From Thermoplasmatales archaeon (GTDB lineage: Archaea > Thermoplasmatota > Thermoplasmata > Thermoplasmatales > Thermoplasmataceae): a DNA stretch of 64,000 bases. A program made the position numbers and the translations under genes. Positions 28,276 through 36,999 of this stretch are shown one piece after another; positions within the stretch are counted from its first letter, which is position 1, and each line of letters starts with the position of its first letter. The stretch lies in NCBI GenBank assembly GCA_027366585.1, contig DAHXNF010000059.1, positions 62,001 through 126,000 on the forward strand, read 5' to 3'. The notes below the pieces were generated by a model. The model was not told where the DNA came from, did not search any database, and was given only the letters and a program-made list of their open reading frames with translations.

Positions 28276-29994
28276 TCAGGAAGCTCGAAGAAGTCCCATC
28301 AATTCATCTACAAACTGCTCTGCATCGCCAACATAACCGAAATCCGCATACCTGAAAATTGGAGCCCCAGGATCCTTGTTAACTGCAATTACAGTTCCAG
28401 CATACCTGATGCCTACAACATGATTGTCATGACCAGATATGCCGAGGGCAATGTAGAGCTTCGGGGATATAGAGAAACCTGTGAGACCAACCTGCTGCTG
28501 CCGTGGTATCCAGTTTAAATCAACTATTGGCCTCGTGCCTCCGACGGATGCTTTAAGCTTACCAGCTAGTTCCAGTACCTTGCTCACGTTTTCCTTCCTG
28601 CCCAGTCCTTTACCGATTCCCAGGACCACCCTGGCGTCACTCAAAGGAACGAAATCATGCGGTACGCTTTCACTCGTTAACGCGGTTTCAGGCCAGGAAG
28701 AATTGAGGTCAACTTCCTCGATACTGAATTCATGCCTGCTCTTCGTCAGCTGAAATATTCCCTGGCGAACTGAAGCCATCGCAGGCATAGTTTTAGAAGT
28801 TATCCTGGCAACCATTCCGCCTCCAAACGCCGGTTTGAACTGCACTAGTTTTCCATCCTGGATGTCAAGGTCAATGCAATCCGCTGTGAGGCCAAGCGAA
28901 AGAGATGCAGCCACGTAAGATGAAATCTCCCTTCCGCTAATTGTGGAGGAGAATACAACATACTTTGGATGCTTCTCCCTGATGTATTTAACAAGATATT
29001 CGCTGAAACCCTTCACCGAGGAACCATTCAGCATTATGTACTTGCTGCATCTTATTCCCTCGATCTCTTCCGGATCATTGTTTCCGATCACCACAACAGA
29101 GAATGAATTCTTCAGCCCAAGATCAGACATCTTTCCTGAAATCTCCATTGCAGTCTTCCTGTCATGGAATGAGACTACTACTGCATGTTCCCGCAGTCCA
29201 GGAGCAGGCACATCTCCAAACATATCCTGCATCCCTTTCGTTTCATTCATCTCTATCCCTTCAATAATTTCAGCTACCTCCTTTGTGCTGGAGAGCATCT
29301 TTACCTTCCGGAAGCTTTCGATGCGTTCGGTAGACTCAACAACAGTTGGAGAATCCGATCCTCTTACACTGGCTCCAGTATCCTGTGCTGACCATCTTTC
29401 AATCCGTGAGCTCATGTCCGGGACACTTGGATTCACGAACCTCGCACGATTAATTTTTTCACTAACGGAAAGAAGGAATGGGACCTCCATCCGGTATGTT
29501 GCAAAACCGGATTCGAGTTCCTGCTCAACATTCGCAACTCTTTCGTCAATAAACTCTATCTTCGATACCGATGTCTTGAAAGGATAACCTGCCATCACGG
29601 CGACCTCTGGTGGAATCTGTGAAGTTTCACCATCCAGGGAATACTTTCCGAGCAGAACAATCTCGGGTTTTAGCTTCCTTACGACGGCTGAGAGTACTTT
29701 AGCCGTCACCAGGGTATCAGCCCCGGCAAACAATGGATCTGATATGAGGATAGCCCTGTCTGCTCCCATCCGTAAGGAGGAATTCAGGACGTCAGAAGCG
29801 AACGGAGGTCCCATGGTAACCACCGTAACCTGACCTCCATGCTTTTCCTTCTGCCTTATGCCTTCTTCAACAGCACGCTTATCAAAGGGATTTATGATCA
29901 ACGGAACCTGATCGCGCTTGATTCTGTTGGTGGCAGGATCGAATTGTATCTTGCTGATCTCGGGTATTTGCTTAACAAAAACTAAGATATTCAT
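28276..29994 (-). CDS. electron-transfer flavoprotein, beta and alpha subunits fused
   Basis: 572 residues. Residues 1 to about 215 are the EtfB part (MNILVFVKQIPE, PFDKRAVEEGIR, GADRAILISDP, LLGKYSLDGETSQIPPEVA). After a linker, residues 270-572 are EtfA, with the FAD domain in the last 130 residues (GIGKGLGR, GGTRPIVD, QVGLTGFSISPKLYIALGISG, NKDPGAPIF). Both NAD/AMP-type and FAD pockets appear complete. It carries electrons between acyl-CoA dehydrogenases or similar flavoenzymes and the membrane. It overlaps the Rieske gene by four bases (ATGA), which implies functional coupling. Confidence 0.93.
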   Translation of the reverse strand: MNILVFVKQIPEISKIQFDPATNRIKRDQVPLIINPFDKRAVEEGIRQKEKHGGQVTVVTMGPPFASDVLNSSLRMGADRAILISDPLFAGADTLVTAKVLSAVVRKLKPEIVLLGKYSLDGETSQIPPEVAVMAGYPFKTSVSKIEFIDERVANVEQELESGFATYRMEVPFLLSVSEKINRARFVNPSVPDMSSRIERWSAQDTGASVRGSDSPTVVESTERIESFRKVKMLSSTKEVAEIIEGIEMNETKGMQDMFGDVPAPGLREHAVVVSFHDRKTAMEISGKMSDLGLKNSFSVVVIGNNDPEEIEGIRCSKYIMLNGSSVKGFSEYLVKYIREKHPKYVVFSSTISGREISSYVAASLSLGLTADCIDLDIQDGKLVQFKPAFGGGMVARITSKTMPAMASVRQGIFQLTKSRHEFSIEEVDLNSSWPETALTSESVPHDFVPLSDARVVLGIGKGLGRKENVSKVLELAGKLKASVGGTRPIVDLNWIPRQQQVGLTGFSISPKLYIALGISGHDNHVVGIRYAGTVIAVNKDPGAPIFRYADFGYVGDAEQFVDELMGLLRAS

Positions 29995-30311
29995 GCCACT
30001 TCTACGAGGATATCCCCATTTTCCACCTTGACGTGATAAGACTTCAGCGGGGATATGTCTCCAGAGCCTTCAGGAGGGCTGACGACCGATCCATTTGTTG
30101 GCTCAAATGTTGCGAAGTGGTTGGGACATATGAGCTTTCCGTCATCCACAAATCCCTCTGAAAGGTCATAATCCTCATGAGTGCAATAGCACGACGTCGC
30201 GTAGATATTGTTCTTAATCTTTATCAAGAGAATCTCAAGGTCATTTACCTTGGCCTTTACCAGATCGCCATCCTTCATAGAAGTTTCTTTCCCAACCTTA
30301 AACCATGCCAT
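29991..30311 (-). CDS. Rieske-type [2Fe-2S] ferredoxin
   Basis: 106 residues forming one Rieske domain. The cluster ligands are Cys43-Thr-His45 (CTH) and Cys62-Pro-Asn-His65 (CPNH). No signal peptide or membrane anchor is present, so it is a soluble cytoplasmic electron carrier. It precedes and overlaps the fused ETF gene, so it may be an electron donor or acceptor for ETF; that partnership is inference. Rieske ferredoxins also serve dioxygenases, but none is in the window. Confidence 0.9.
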   Translation of the reverse strand: MAWFKVGKETSMKDGDLVKAKVNDLEILLIKIKNNIYATSCYCTHEDYDLSEGFVDDGKLICPNHFATFEPTNGSVVSPPEGSGDISPLKSYHVKVENGDILVEVA

Positions 30312-30620
30312 GCTTCCTGATTATATTGATAAATTATAATTTTTCCAATTCAGTGGAGTTTCATCGTCCAGACCGACTAAGAGCAAAACGATGATATTTT
30401 CCATCGAAAATGGTCAGTAATTCTTGATATGCTCCGTCCTGACAAGGCAATCTTGGCTGTCATTCATGATATTGGTACATTCCCTTAGGAGGACCAAAGT
30501 TTAAGGAATCAATAAATGGGCTATCGTATTAATTAAAGAAACCGGACTTCAGGGGGGCAATACCCATACCCTGTAATATTCTAAAGTTCTGAGCACTAAT
30601 TCAATCTTTAGAATCCCTTT
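30312..30620. other. intergenic stretch without a recognised gene
   Basis: This gap separates the divergent Rieske and methionine aminopeptidase genes. No open frame with coding character was seen on either strand. A GGGGGGC run near 30554 and scattered AT-rich stretches are the only visible features. Confidence 0.5.
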
Positions 30621-30630
30621 TTTTATACTA
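30621..30630 (+). promoter_or_regulatory. TATA box of the methionine aminopeptidase gene
   Basis: TTTTATACTA is centred about 23-25 bases before the GTG at 30648, with T-rich sequence upstream. It supports a leaderless transcript beginning at the GTG. Confidence 0.5.
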
Positions 30631-30647
30631 ACAAGGAATACCTAATT

Positions 30648-31532
30648 GTGGTGTCGGAAATCCCGGAAGATGCAATCAGCAAGTTCATCGAGGCAGGAAA
30701 GATAGGCAAGCTTGCACTCGAGAAGGCAATTTCTGAAATTGGGCCCGGTGTCTCTTTCCTTTCAGTAGCTGAAAAGACCGAGGCACTGATTAGGGAAATG
30801 GGTGCAAAACCGTCTTTTCCCATAAATCTTTCAATTAACAACGAGGCAGCTCACTTCACTCCTTCACCAAACGACAAAAAAACCTTCAGTACTGGGGACC
30901 TCGTTAAGGTAGACATAGGCGCAAGTGTTGATGGATACCTATCTGACAATGCGGCCACCGTTGAAGTAGGGGAGAAAGGCAAGAACAGCGATCTTATAGA
31001 TAGCACCAGGGAGGCACTGAATAAGGCAATATCGATACTTAGGCCTGGCACAATGGTTCGCGATCTTGGAAGTGTCATTGGCGAAACGATCACCTCGCAT
31101 GGTTTCAGGCCCGTAAAAAATCTGGGTGGTCATGGGATAGGCAGGTACGACCTTCATTCTTCTCCTTTCATTCCAAATTACGATGACCAGAACGGCAACG
31201 TTTTGAAATCGGGTTACGGGATAGCGATTGAGCCTTTCGCGAGCACCGGGATAGGCATGATTCACAATGGCCCGGGCGGCAACATATTCATCCTGAGCGG
31301 GACCAAGACAAATCCAGAAGACCCTATTTACAAGAATTTCAACACAATACCATTTGCATCAAGGTGGCTGAGCAGTGTCATGCCTGACTCCTCCTCTTAT
31401 CTTCACTCCATGGTTAAGACACGCCAGGTCTCAGAATTTGCCATATTGAAGGAACACAGAGGCGCAATGATAGCACAGTCAGAGCACACAATCCTGATAC
31501 TTAAGGATAAGGTTATAGTGACAACAAAGTAG
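30648..31532 (+). CDS. map: methionine aminopeptidase, type II
   Basis: 294 residues from a GTG start (a second GTG follows directly). Archaeal type II enzyme: INNEAAHFTP, the metal ligands in VKVDIGASVDGYLSDNAATV, GGHGIGRYDLH, and a late AIEPFAS and QSEHTILI. The lid insertion typical of type II enzymes is present. It removes N-terminal methionine from nascent proteins. Confidence 0.94.
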   Translation: MVSEIPEDAISKFIEAGKIGKLALEKAISEIGPGVSFLSVAEKTEALIREMGAKPSFPINLSINNEAAHFTPSPNDKKTFSTGDLVKVDIGASVDGYLSDNAATVEVGEKGKNSDLIDSTREALNKAISILRPGTMVRDLGSVIGETITSHGFRPVKNLGGHGIGRYDLHSSPFIPNYDDQNGNVLKSGYGIAIEPFASTGIGMIHNGPGGNIFILSGTKTNPEDPIYKNFNTIPFASRWLSSVMPDSSSYLHSMVKTRQVSEFAILKEHRGAMIAQSEHTILILKDKVIVTTK

Positions 31533-31534
31533 TA

Positions 31535-32131
31535 TCAAAACATGCTGAGGATCTTCTGTGAAACAACGTCAGCCAGCTTTTCCGGCTTGAGCTCCGCATT
31601 CAATCTTTCCACGCTCGGTGCAAGCAGGCTTGAGTAAAGAGCAGATACCCGGTCAAGATCGACTGCACTTTCCAGCAGGTCGCTAGATCTGTATGCCTCA
31701 ATGCGTTTTCTTGCAACTTCTGGCGTGATATCGAGGTAGAAAGTGATGTCAGGCATAATTGTTACTATCGCTGAAACGGATCGCATCCAGTCAACCGCAT
31801 GACTGACAGACCCGAATGTTCCTGCCATAGCAGAGCCCTGGTATGCGTAGGATGACAGGATGTACCTATCGCTTATGACAACGTCATTCTCACGCATTCT
31901 TGCGGCAATATCATGCTGATGATGATATCTGTCGTAAGTGAACAGGAGGAACAGGGATACAGGATCATATGAATCTGGATTATCAGACAGGATTTTCCTC
32001 ATTCTCTGGGTGGGCTCGGCAGTAACCCAGACAGTTTTGCCTGCTTTCTGAAGCTCACGCTGTACTAACCTGACAAGCGTGGATTTTCCTGATCCGTCAA
32101 TTCCCTCAACAGCTGCAAACACTGGTGGCAT
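31535..32131 (-). CDS. tmk: thymidylate kinase
   Basis: 198 residues. Walker A is EGIDGSGKST, followed by the DR(Y/H) motif in TYDRYHHQHD, then VISDRYILSSYAYQGS with the TMP-binding residues. The C-terminal LID region is short. It phosphorylates dTMP to dTDP. It is convergent with map, with two bases between the stops. Confidence 0.94.
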   Translation of the reverse strand: MPPVFAAVEGIDGSGKSTLVRLVQRELQKAGKTVWVTAEPTQRMRKILSDNPDSYDPVSLFLLFTYDRYHHQHDIAARMRENDVVISDRYILSSYAYQGSAMAGTFGSVSHAVDWMRSVSAIVTIMPDITFYLDITPEVARKRIEAYRSSDLLESAVDLDRVSALYSSLLAPSVERLNAELKPEKLADVVSQKILSMF

Positions 32132-32338
32132 ATTTGGTACTGGCTGCTATTGTTGATAGCTATTTCTATTTTCTATTGCAATGCTAAACAGGAAAGTAAA
32201 CCGGAATAGAAAGCCAGAATGATGATTTAGATTTAGGGCAATAATGAATAGTTGGGTTGGGAAGTAAAATCATCGATTGGTTATTATACATTGTCTAGTA
32301 ATTTTTTTCTCGCTTCTCTGATGAGGAAAAAAGGTTAA

Positions 32339-33526
32339 ATGACATCCTCCGCTATTGGAATCATGTCTTCTGGATTCAACACAAGAGCCGTGCAGGATGG
32401 AGAGCTGAAGATCAATGAATTTGGCAACATGACCACCCCAATTTTTGAGAATTCCACGTTTGCCAACCCGAACGAGTCAGCGAACCCGGAAATGGATCAC
32501 ACCAGGGGAAAACCATATATGTACAGCAGATGGGGAAACCCCACTCTTCAGTCCCTGGAAAAGAAGTACGCTTCCCTCGATCAGGTGGAAGAGGCTCTTT
32601 CATTTTCTTCCGGGATGGCTGCGATCACATCCAGCGTACTCGCACTGCTAAAGAAAGGCGATCGACTTCTGTCGGTAAGCGAGCTCTACGGCGAGACGTT
32701 TCTTTTTTTCTCCAAGACCCTGCCCTCTTTTGGTATCGACGTGGATTTTCTTCCCACCGAGGACCTGAATCGAGGCGACATTTCGCTGAAAAAATATATG
32801 GCTGTGTACTCGGAATCCATAGTCAACCCAACTCTTGGCGTATGCGACCTTGATCGCATAGGAAAGTTGGCTGCTGAAGCCGGCGTGCCTCTTCTAGTGG
32901 ATGCAACTTTTGCCTCGCCTTATAACCAGAACCCTTCAAGGTTCAAGGCTTCCGTGACACTCCACAGCGGAACGAAATACATTGGCGGACATGCAGACAT
33001 ACTGCTGGGCCTGGCTGGATTCAACAGGGGCTACATGGAAAAGATGTGGCTGTCACGCAAGACATTTGGCGGTATACCTGATCCAATGCAGGCGTTCCTT
33101 GGGCTCAGGGGCATAAAGACACTTGGGCTGAGAGTGAAAGCACAGAATGAGAACGCTCTCAGGCTTGCGAGGTTCCTGGAACAGCACGGTAAGATCCGGA
33201 AGGTCTTCTATCCCGGGCTTGAAAGCTTCTCCTACCACGAAGTTGCGAAGAGGAATCTCCGCGGTTACGGCGGCATGATATCATTTGAGATGAGAGATGG
33301 CGTTCCAGCTGCAAGGAATCTGATGAAAAAACTCAAGATATGCTCCTCTGCGCCAAGCCTTGGAGGTATTGAGTCCCTGATTACGCTCCCGATCGATACA
33401 ACGCATGCATCGCTCACTCCTGATGAGAGGAAAAAGATGGGGATTCCGGAAGGACTCGTTAGACTGTCTGTTGGAATCGAGGACCCCGAGGATCTGATAG
33501 AGGATTTCCAGAGAGCGCTTGCCTGA
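32339..33526 (+). CDS. PLP-dependent trans-sulfuration enzyme (cystathionine/methionine gamma-lyase family)
   Basis: 395 residues. Typical Cys/Met metabolism enzyme: YSRWGNPTLQSLEKK, SSGMAAITSS, the internal aldimine lysine in LHSGTKYIGGHADILLG, and SLGGIESLITLP near the C-terminus. Substrate choice between cystathionine gamma-synthase, gamma-lyase and methionine gamma-lyase is not evident. Met10 (MSSGFNTRAVQDGE) matches the usual family N-terminus and may be the true start. Sulfate assimilation genes lie 3 kb downstream. Confidence 0.9.
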   Translation: MTSSAIGIMSSGFNTRAVQDGELKINEFGNMTTPIFENSTFANPNESANPEMDHTRGKPYMYSRWGNPTLQSLEKKYASLDQVEEALSFSSGMAAITSSVLALLKKGDRLLSVSELYGETFLFFSKTLPSFGIDVDFLPTEDLNRGDISLKKYMAVYSESIVNPTLGVCDLDRIGKLAAEAGVPLLVDATFASPYNQNPSRFKASVTLHSGTKYIGGHADILLGLAGFNRGYMEKMWLSRKTFGGIPDPMQAFLGLRGIKTLGLRVKAQNENALRLARFLEQHGKIRKVFYPGLESFSYHEVAKRNLRGYGGMISFEMRDGVPAARNLMKKLKICSSAPSLGGIESLITLPIDTTHASLTPDERKKMGIPEGLVRLSVGIEDPEDLIEDFQRALA

Positions 33527-33529
33527 ACA

Positions 33530-33889
33530 TCAGTATAACGAAAGTTCTCCTGTAATCGCATCCAGATCCTCGGACGCTGCCGGTCCCGCACCTAGGCAAG
33601 TTACTGTTCCAGGTGGAACCTGGGTCAGCCCTGCATCCGTTATTACTGATGTGCTGATGCCAGCAGCGTCGAACTTTTCCTTTACTGCGTATAGTTGCTT
33701 CAGGTCATCAACGCGAACAACCACCTTCTTCTGTCCCTGATCCAGCCACTCCCTGAACATCCGCTTCTCCTTCTTCATGGAATGAAGCGCAAGCGATACG
33801 GCTGCGTGCGCAACCTGTGCCGCCATCTTCCCCTTTCCCAGGTCAAGATCCCTGCGCACAACTATGATCATCTTGAACTCGCTTACCAT
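33530..33889 (-). CDS. pth2: peptidyl-tRNA hydrolase, Pth2 type
   Basis: 119 residues, the archaeal/eukaryotic Pth2 fold: MIIVVRRDLDLGKGKMAAQVAHAAV, KKVVVRVDD, ITDAGLTQVPPGTVTCLGAGP. It releases peptides from prematurely dissociated peptidyl-tRNA. The start overlaps the end of carS by seven bases. It is convergent with the trans-sulfuration gene, four bases apart. Confidence 0.95.
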   Translation of the reverse strand: MVSEFKMIIVVRRDLDLGKGKMAAQVAHAAVSLALHSMKKEKRMFREWLDQGQKKVVVRVDDLKQLYAVKEKFDAAGISTSVITDAGLTQVPPGTVTCLGAGPAASEDLDAITGELSLY

Positions 33890-34449
33890 GGAACACTCTT
33901 CCTCTTCAGCTTGAAACCAACTATATTCACCGCACGGTGAAGAGGAGGCGTTATTACGAGTATTATTAGTATCGCTGGTACATTCCAGTAAACTTCCAGG
34001 AAGAATCCGGGTGACATTAGAAAGAGCAGAAGAAGTGACATTAATGCGAACGGATACTGGTCAAGGAGAAAGCCGTTCTGACCGCTGGTCATTCCAATCC
34101 TGCGCTTTATGAAGGATCCGGCAACATCTCCAAGCATAGAGCCAAAGGATAGAGCAAATATTGGGATCGAGATAAGTGGAACGAGAAACGGGTAATTTAT
34201 GCCTGAGTCCAGCAAATAGGCTATTCCAAAAACAATCAGGCCCATCAGGTATCCCAACAGTGTTCCGCCAATGAAGCCACCCCAGCTTTTGCCGTCACCC
34301 AGTATTCTCCTGCCGTTCCTGAATGACCTACCAAAATCCATTTTTGCCCTGCTCTTTGTCAAGACTGCTGAGGGATTGGCAACGAAGGCTGGAAGGAAGA
34401 AATAGATGGAATAGATGATCTGCAGAAGAATGTCATCCATAAAGATCAA
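33883..34449 (-). CDS. carS: CDP-archaeol synthase
   Basis: 188 residues, an integral membrane protein with about five segments. CarS signatures are PAFVANPSAVL, the cytoplasmic loop GRRILGDGKSWGGFIGG, GSMLGDVAGSFIKRR and DQYPFALMSLL. It transfers CMP from CTP to the unsaturated archaetidic acid, making the activated precursor of archaeal phospholipids. It lies between an upstream HTH-CBS regulator (17-base overlap) and downstream pth2 (7-base overlap). Confidence 0.93.
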   Translation of the reverse strand: MIFMDDILLQIIYSIYFFLPAFVANPSAVLTKSRAKMDFGRSFRNGRRILGDGKSWGGFIGGTLLGYLMGLIVFGIAYLLDSGINYPFLVPLISIPIFALSFGSMLGDVAGSFIKRRIGMTSGQNGFLLDQYPFALMSLLLLFLMSPGFFLEVYWNVPAILIILVITPPLHRAVNIVGFKLKRKSVPW

Positions 34450-35008
34450 CAGCCTTGAGGATGTCAGCCTTCGTAACTATTCCCTTCAGCACTCCGCCAT
34501 CAAATATCAGGACTGCATTCGAAAACTTCAGGATAGGATAGATCATGGATATGGGACTGCCCTTGTCAACCTGCGGCAGTGCCGGGCCCATTATATTCTT
34601 TACAATCATGTTTCTCAGCATCTCCAGTGATTTGCCGTTCACGAGGAGATCATTAATGTCAGCTTCCGTGATCGTGCCCACAATTCTTTTCTGTTCCATC
34701 ACCGGGAGCTGGGAATAGCCCTTTTCCCTCATCAGAGTCAGGGCCCTGACAACCGATTCAGAGGAACTTATTACAATCACTTCTGTGGACATTATCTTCG
34801 AAACCTTTATGTCGATGGAATTAGCTTTCATTCCGCTCTGGTTCAGGATCTCATAGATTTTACGGACCTTCTCGTATGTCGGATTAATCTCTCCTTTTTC
34901 CAGTCTTGCAATATATGATTGGCTCACATTTGTGCGACTGGCCAGCTCTTTCTGGCTGATGCCGAGGTTTTTCCTCATCTTGCGTATTTCTTGTATACTT
35001 GGGAGCAT
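34433..35008 (-). CDS. HTH regulator with two CBS domains
   Basis: 191 residues. An XRE-type helix-turn-helix occupies residues 6-58 (IRKMRKNLGISQKELASRTNVSQSYIARLEKGE). It is followed by a CBS pair (KIMSTEVIVISSSESVVRAL, KGYSQLPVMEQKRIVGTITEADI and a second repeat to the C-terminus). CBS pairs usually sense adenosine nucleotides or SAM. The gene is first in an overlapping operon with carS and pth2, so it may regulate membrane lipid synthesis or itself; that is inference. Confidence 0.88.
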   Translation of the reverse strand: MLPSIQEIRKMRKNLGISQKELASRTNVSQSYIARLEKGEINPTYEKVRKIYEILNQSGMKANSIDIKVSKIMSTEVIVISSSESVVRALTLMREKGYSQLPVMEQKRIVGTITEADINDLLVNGKSLEMLRNMIVKNIMGPALPQVDKGSPISMIYPILKFSNAVLIFDGGVLKGIVTKADILKAVDLYG

Positions 35009-35143
35009 TTACTCACTCATATGCTGACTGGCTAAATAATATTGACATTGATTATCATTTGCTTTCTTATTCCTCAACATGGTCAATCACCCTGGCAACT
35101 GCAGCCGCGGTCATCTGATGTGGGTATTTCTCACACACAGACT

Positions 35144-36121
35144 TCAGGAACTTATAGAATAGAGCTTTCTCCTGAGGTCTGTCATATCTCTGGTTTCTCT
35201 GATGAGGCCCTGTCTTATAAGCGAAGCTAGGGAATTCTGAGTGGTTCTTCTATTCAATCCAGTCAGCTTCATGATCCTCTCCTGATCCACTGTGCCATGC
35301 GAGCTGATGATAAAGTATACAAACCTGTGGGAAGGGCCTCCCTTTATATCTGGCTGCACAGGGTGTATCCCGAAAGTATCTCCCCTCAGGCTCTGCCTCT
35401 GGGTCTCGAGAGCAGCGACGCTGCTCACTGCTATGTTCCCCAGGTTAACGTCCTTTCCGAGGCGGATTATGAGGCTGGTCTGCTGTACTTCCAGCGGTGC
35501 CTCAAACATGATCTTTTTCAGGCCGAATTCCGACATGATTGCGTCAACCCAATCCCATTTAATATTTCCCGACTCATCGTAAATTGCAACACCCTTTCCA
35601 GATTCACGCCCCTCAACAATCGCCATGTCGATATCCATGTCAAGTGCAGCATGCAGCCTGTCAATGGTAGAATTAAGGCTCAGCTGGTTCCTTGAATCCT
35701 TTTTGCCTACCTCTAGATGGATCCGCATGCCAAGTGACCTGGCAAGTTCGATCATAGCCTTTTTCTCGGCCCTTGAAATCTCGATCAAGCCTTCGCTGAT
35801 TTCAAGTGTGCCAAAGCCTTCACCAGCTAGTGTTCTTATGCATTTATCCTGTTTTCCCTTAGTTATACAATATTCCAGCAGCGTACCTCCGTTCGACACG
35901 CTCACACCCATAGATTTCCAGCAATCGACCCATTCCCGGACCGCACTGGATTCCATGATGAAGGGAATCCCCCAACCAATCTTGGCTATATCGATGTACT
36001 GAGCTACAGCTTCAACTGATGTGCCGGGAAATATTGAAACACGATCCAGTACCATTGTCTGCCCCTCCTTATGAGGCTTAGGCCTAGACGCATCGATTAT
36101 GTTCTGGAGAAACTTAGCCAC
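35144..36121 (-). CDS. ComA-like (phosphosulfolactate synthase family) protein fused to a winged helix
   Basis: 325 residues. Residues 1 to about 255 match ComA: AKIGWGIPFIM, FGTLEISEGLIEI, RIHLEVGKK, VEGRESGKG, and the end of the barrel FEAPLEVQQTSLI with VNLGNIAVSSVAALE. The last 60 residues form a MarR/TrmB-like winged helix (DQERIMKLTGLNRRTTQNSL, then ASLIRQGLIRETRD and a wing). Ordinary ComA makes phosphosulfolactate from PEP and sulfite for coenzyme M. The DNA-binding tail suggests a metabolite-sensing regulator instead. It is divergent from cysH-sat across 125 bases. Confidence 0.8.
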   Translation of the reverse strand: MAKFLQNIIDASRPKPHKEGQTMVLDRVSIFPGTSVEAVAQYIDIAKIGWGIPFIMESSAVREWVDCWKSMGVSVSNGGTLLEYCITKGKQDKCIRTLAGEGFGTLEISEGLIEISRAEKKAMIELARSLGMRIHLEVGKKDSRNQLSLNSTIDRLHAALDMDIDMAIVEGRESGKGVAIYDESGNIKWDWVDAIMSEFGLKKIMFEAPLEVQQTSLIIRLGKDVNLGNIAVSSVAALETQRQSLRGDTFGIHPVQPDIKGGPSHRFVYFIISSHGTVDQERIMKLTGLNRRTTQNSLASLIRQGLIRETRDMTDLRRKLYSISS

Positions 36122-36246
36122 TTTTAGGCATGGAGAACTAATATATGAATTTTAATGGGTCTAATATTTACATGTACATGAAGATTTTTCCATTTATCTG
36201 AATAGTTAATGACTATAAAATTGCTTAACATTTCCATTAACATGCA

Positions 36247-36999
36247 ATGACAATGGAGAATATGGAAGAATATCCGAAGGAAACAATGGATGCTTTAAGC
36301 ATTATAAGATGGTCTGCCGCCAAATACGGGAAACGTGCGCTCTTTGCATGCAGTTTCAGTGCAGAGGATATGGCAATACTGCACATGATCTCGATCTGCA
36401 GGGATTCTGGGATGGAGATTCCTGAGATCATCACACTAGACACAGGGAGATTGCATGAAGAGACCTACACGGTGATGCAGGATGCGAAGGAGAGATACAG
36501 GGTGGAAATTAAGACACTGCACCCTGACAGCAGCGCATTGAGCAATATGGTAACTACTCATGGGCCCAACCTTTTTTACAAGTCTGCAGAGATGAGGCAA
36601 ATGTGCTGCAATGTGAGAAAGACGATTCCTCTTAATTCTGCCCTTGAAAATAAGATTGCTTGGATAACAGGTCTCCGGAGGGAGCAGTCCCCCGGTAGAT
36701 CCATTGTAAAGAAGATCTCATCTGATCCAGCGAGAAAGGGGATTACAAAGATCAATCCAATTGCGGACTGGACGACAGGAGAGATATGGGCCTACATTAG
36801 AGAGAATAAAATTCCATACAACAAGTTGCATGATATGGGTTTTCCAAGCATTGGATGTGAACCATGCACGCGGCCCATTAAGGCAGGGGAAGATATCAGG
36901 GCTGGACGATGGTGGTGGGAGGATGGAAAGAAGGAGTGTGGCATACACGAAACAAACATTGAGTCCGGGCAACTTATGACAGGAAGGCAGGAGGCATGA
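36247..36999 (+). CDS. cysH: assimilatory adenylyl-sulfate (APS) reductase
   Basis: 250 residues of the PAPS/APS reductase family. Cys120-Cys121 and Cys204-x-x-Cys207 are the four iron-sulfur ligands found in APS-specific enzymes, and KKECGIH (Cys231) is the catalytic cysteine motif. It reduces APS to sulfite with thioredoxin-like donors. Its stop overlaps the sat ATG by four bases. An alternative start at Met3 or Met6 is possible. Confidence 0.92.
   Translation: MTMENMEEYPKETMDALSIIRWSAAKYGKRALFACSFSAEDMAILHMISICRDSGMEIPEIITLDTGRLHEETYTVMQDAKERYRVEIKTLHPDSSALSNMVTTHGPNLFYKSAEMRQMCCNVRKTIPLNSALENKIAWITGLRREQSPGRSIVKKISSDPARKGITKINPIADWTTGEIWAYIRENKIPYNKLHDMGFPSIGCEPCTRPIKAGEDIRAGRWWWEDGKKECGIHETNIESGQLMTGRQEA

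Noticed and set aside
28943..29587. Plus-strand frame of 214 codons opposite ETF
   Set aside because: The ETF protein is complete and conserved on the other strand.
35292..36002. Overlapping plus-strand frames opposite the ComA-like gene
   Set aside because: Shadows; the minus-strand product is clearly ComA-like.
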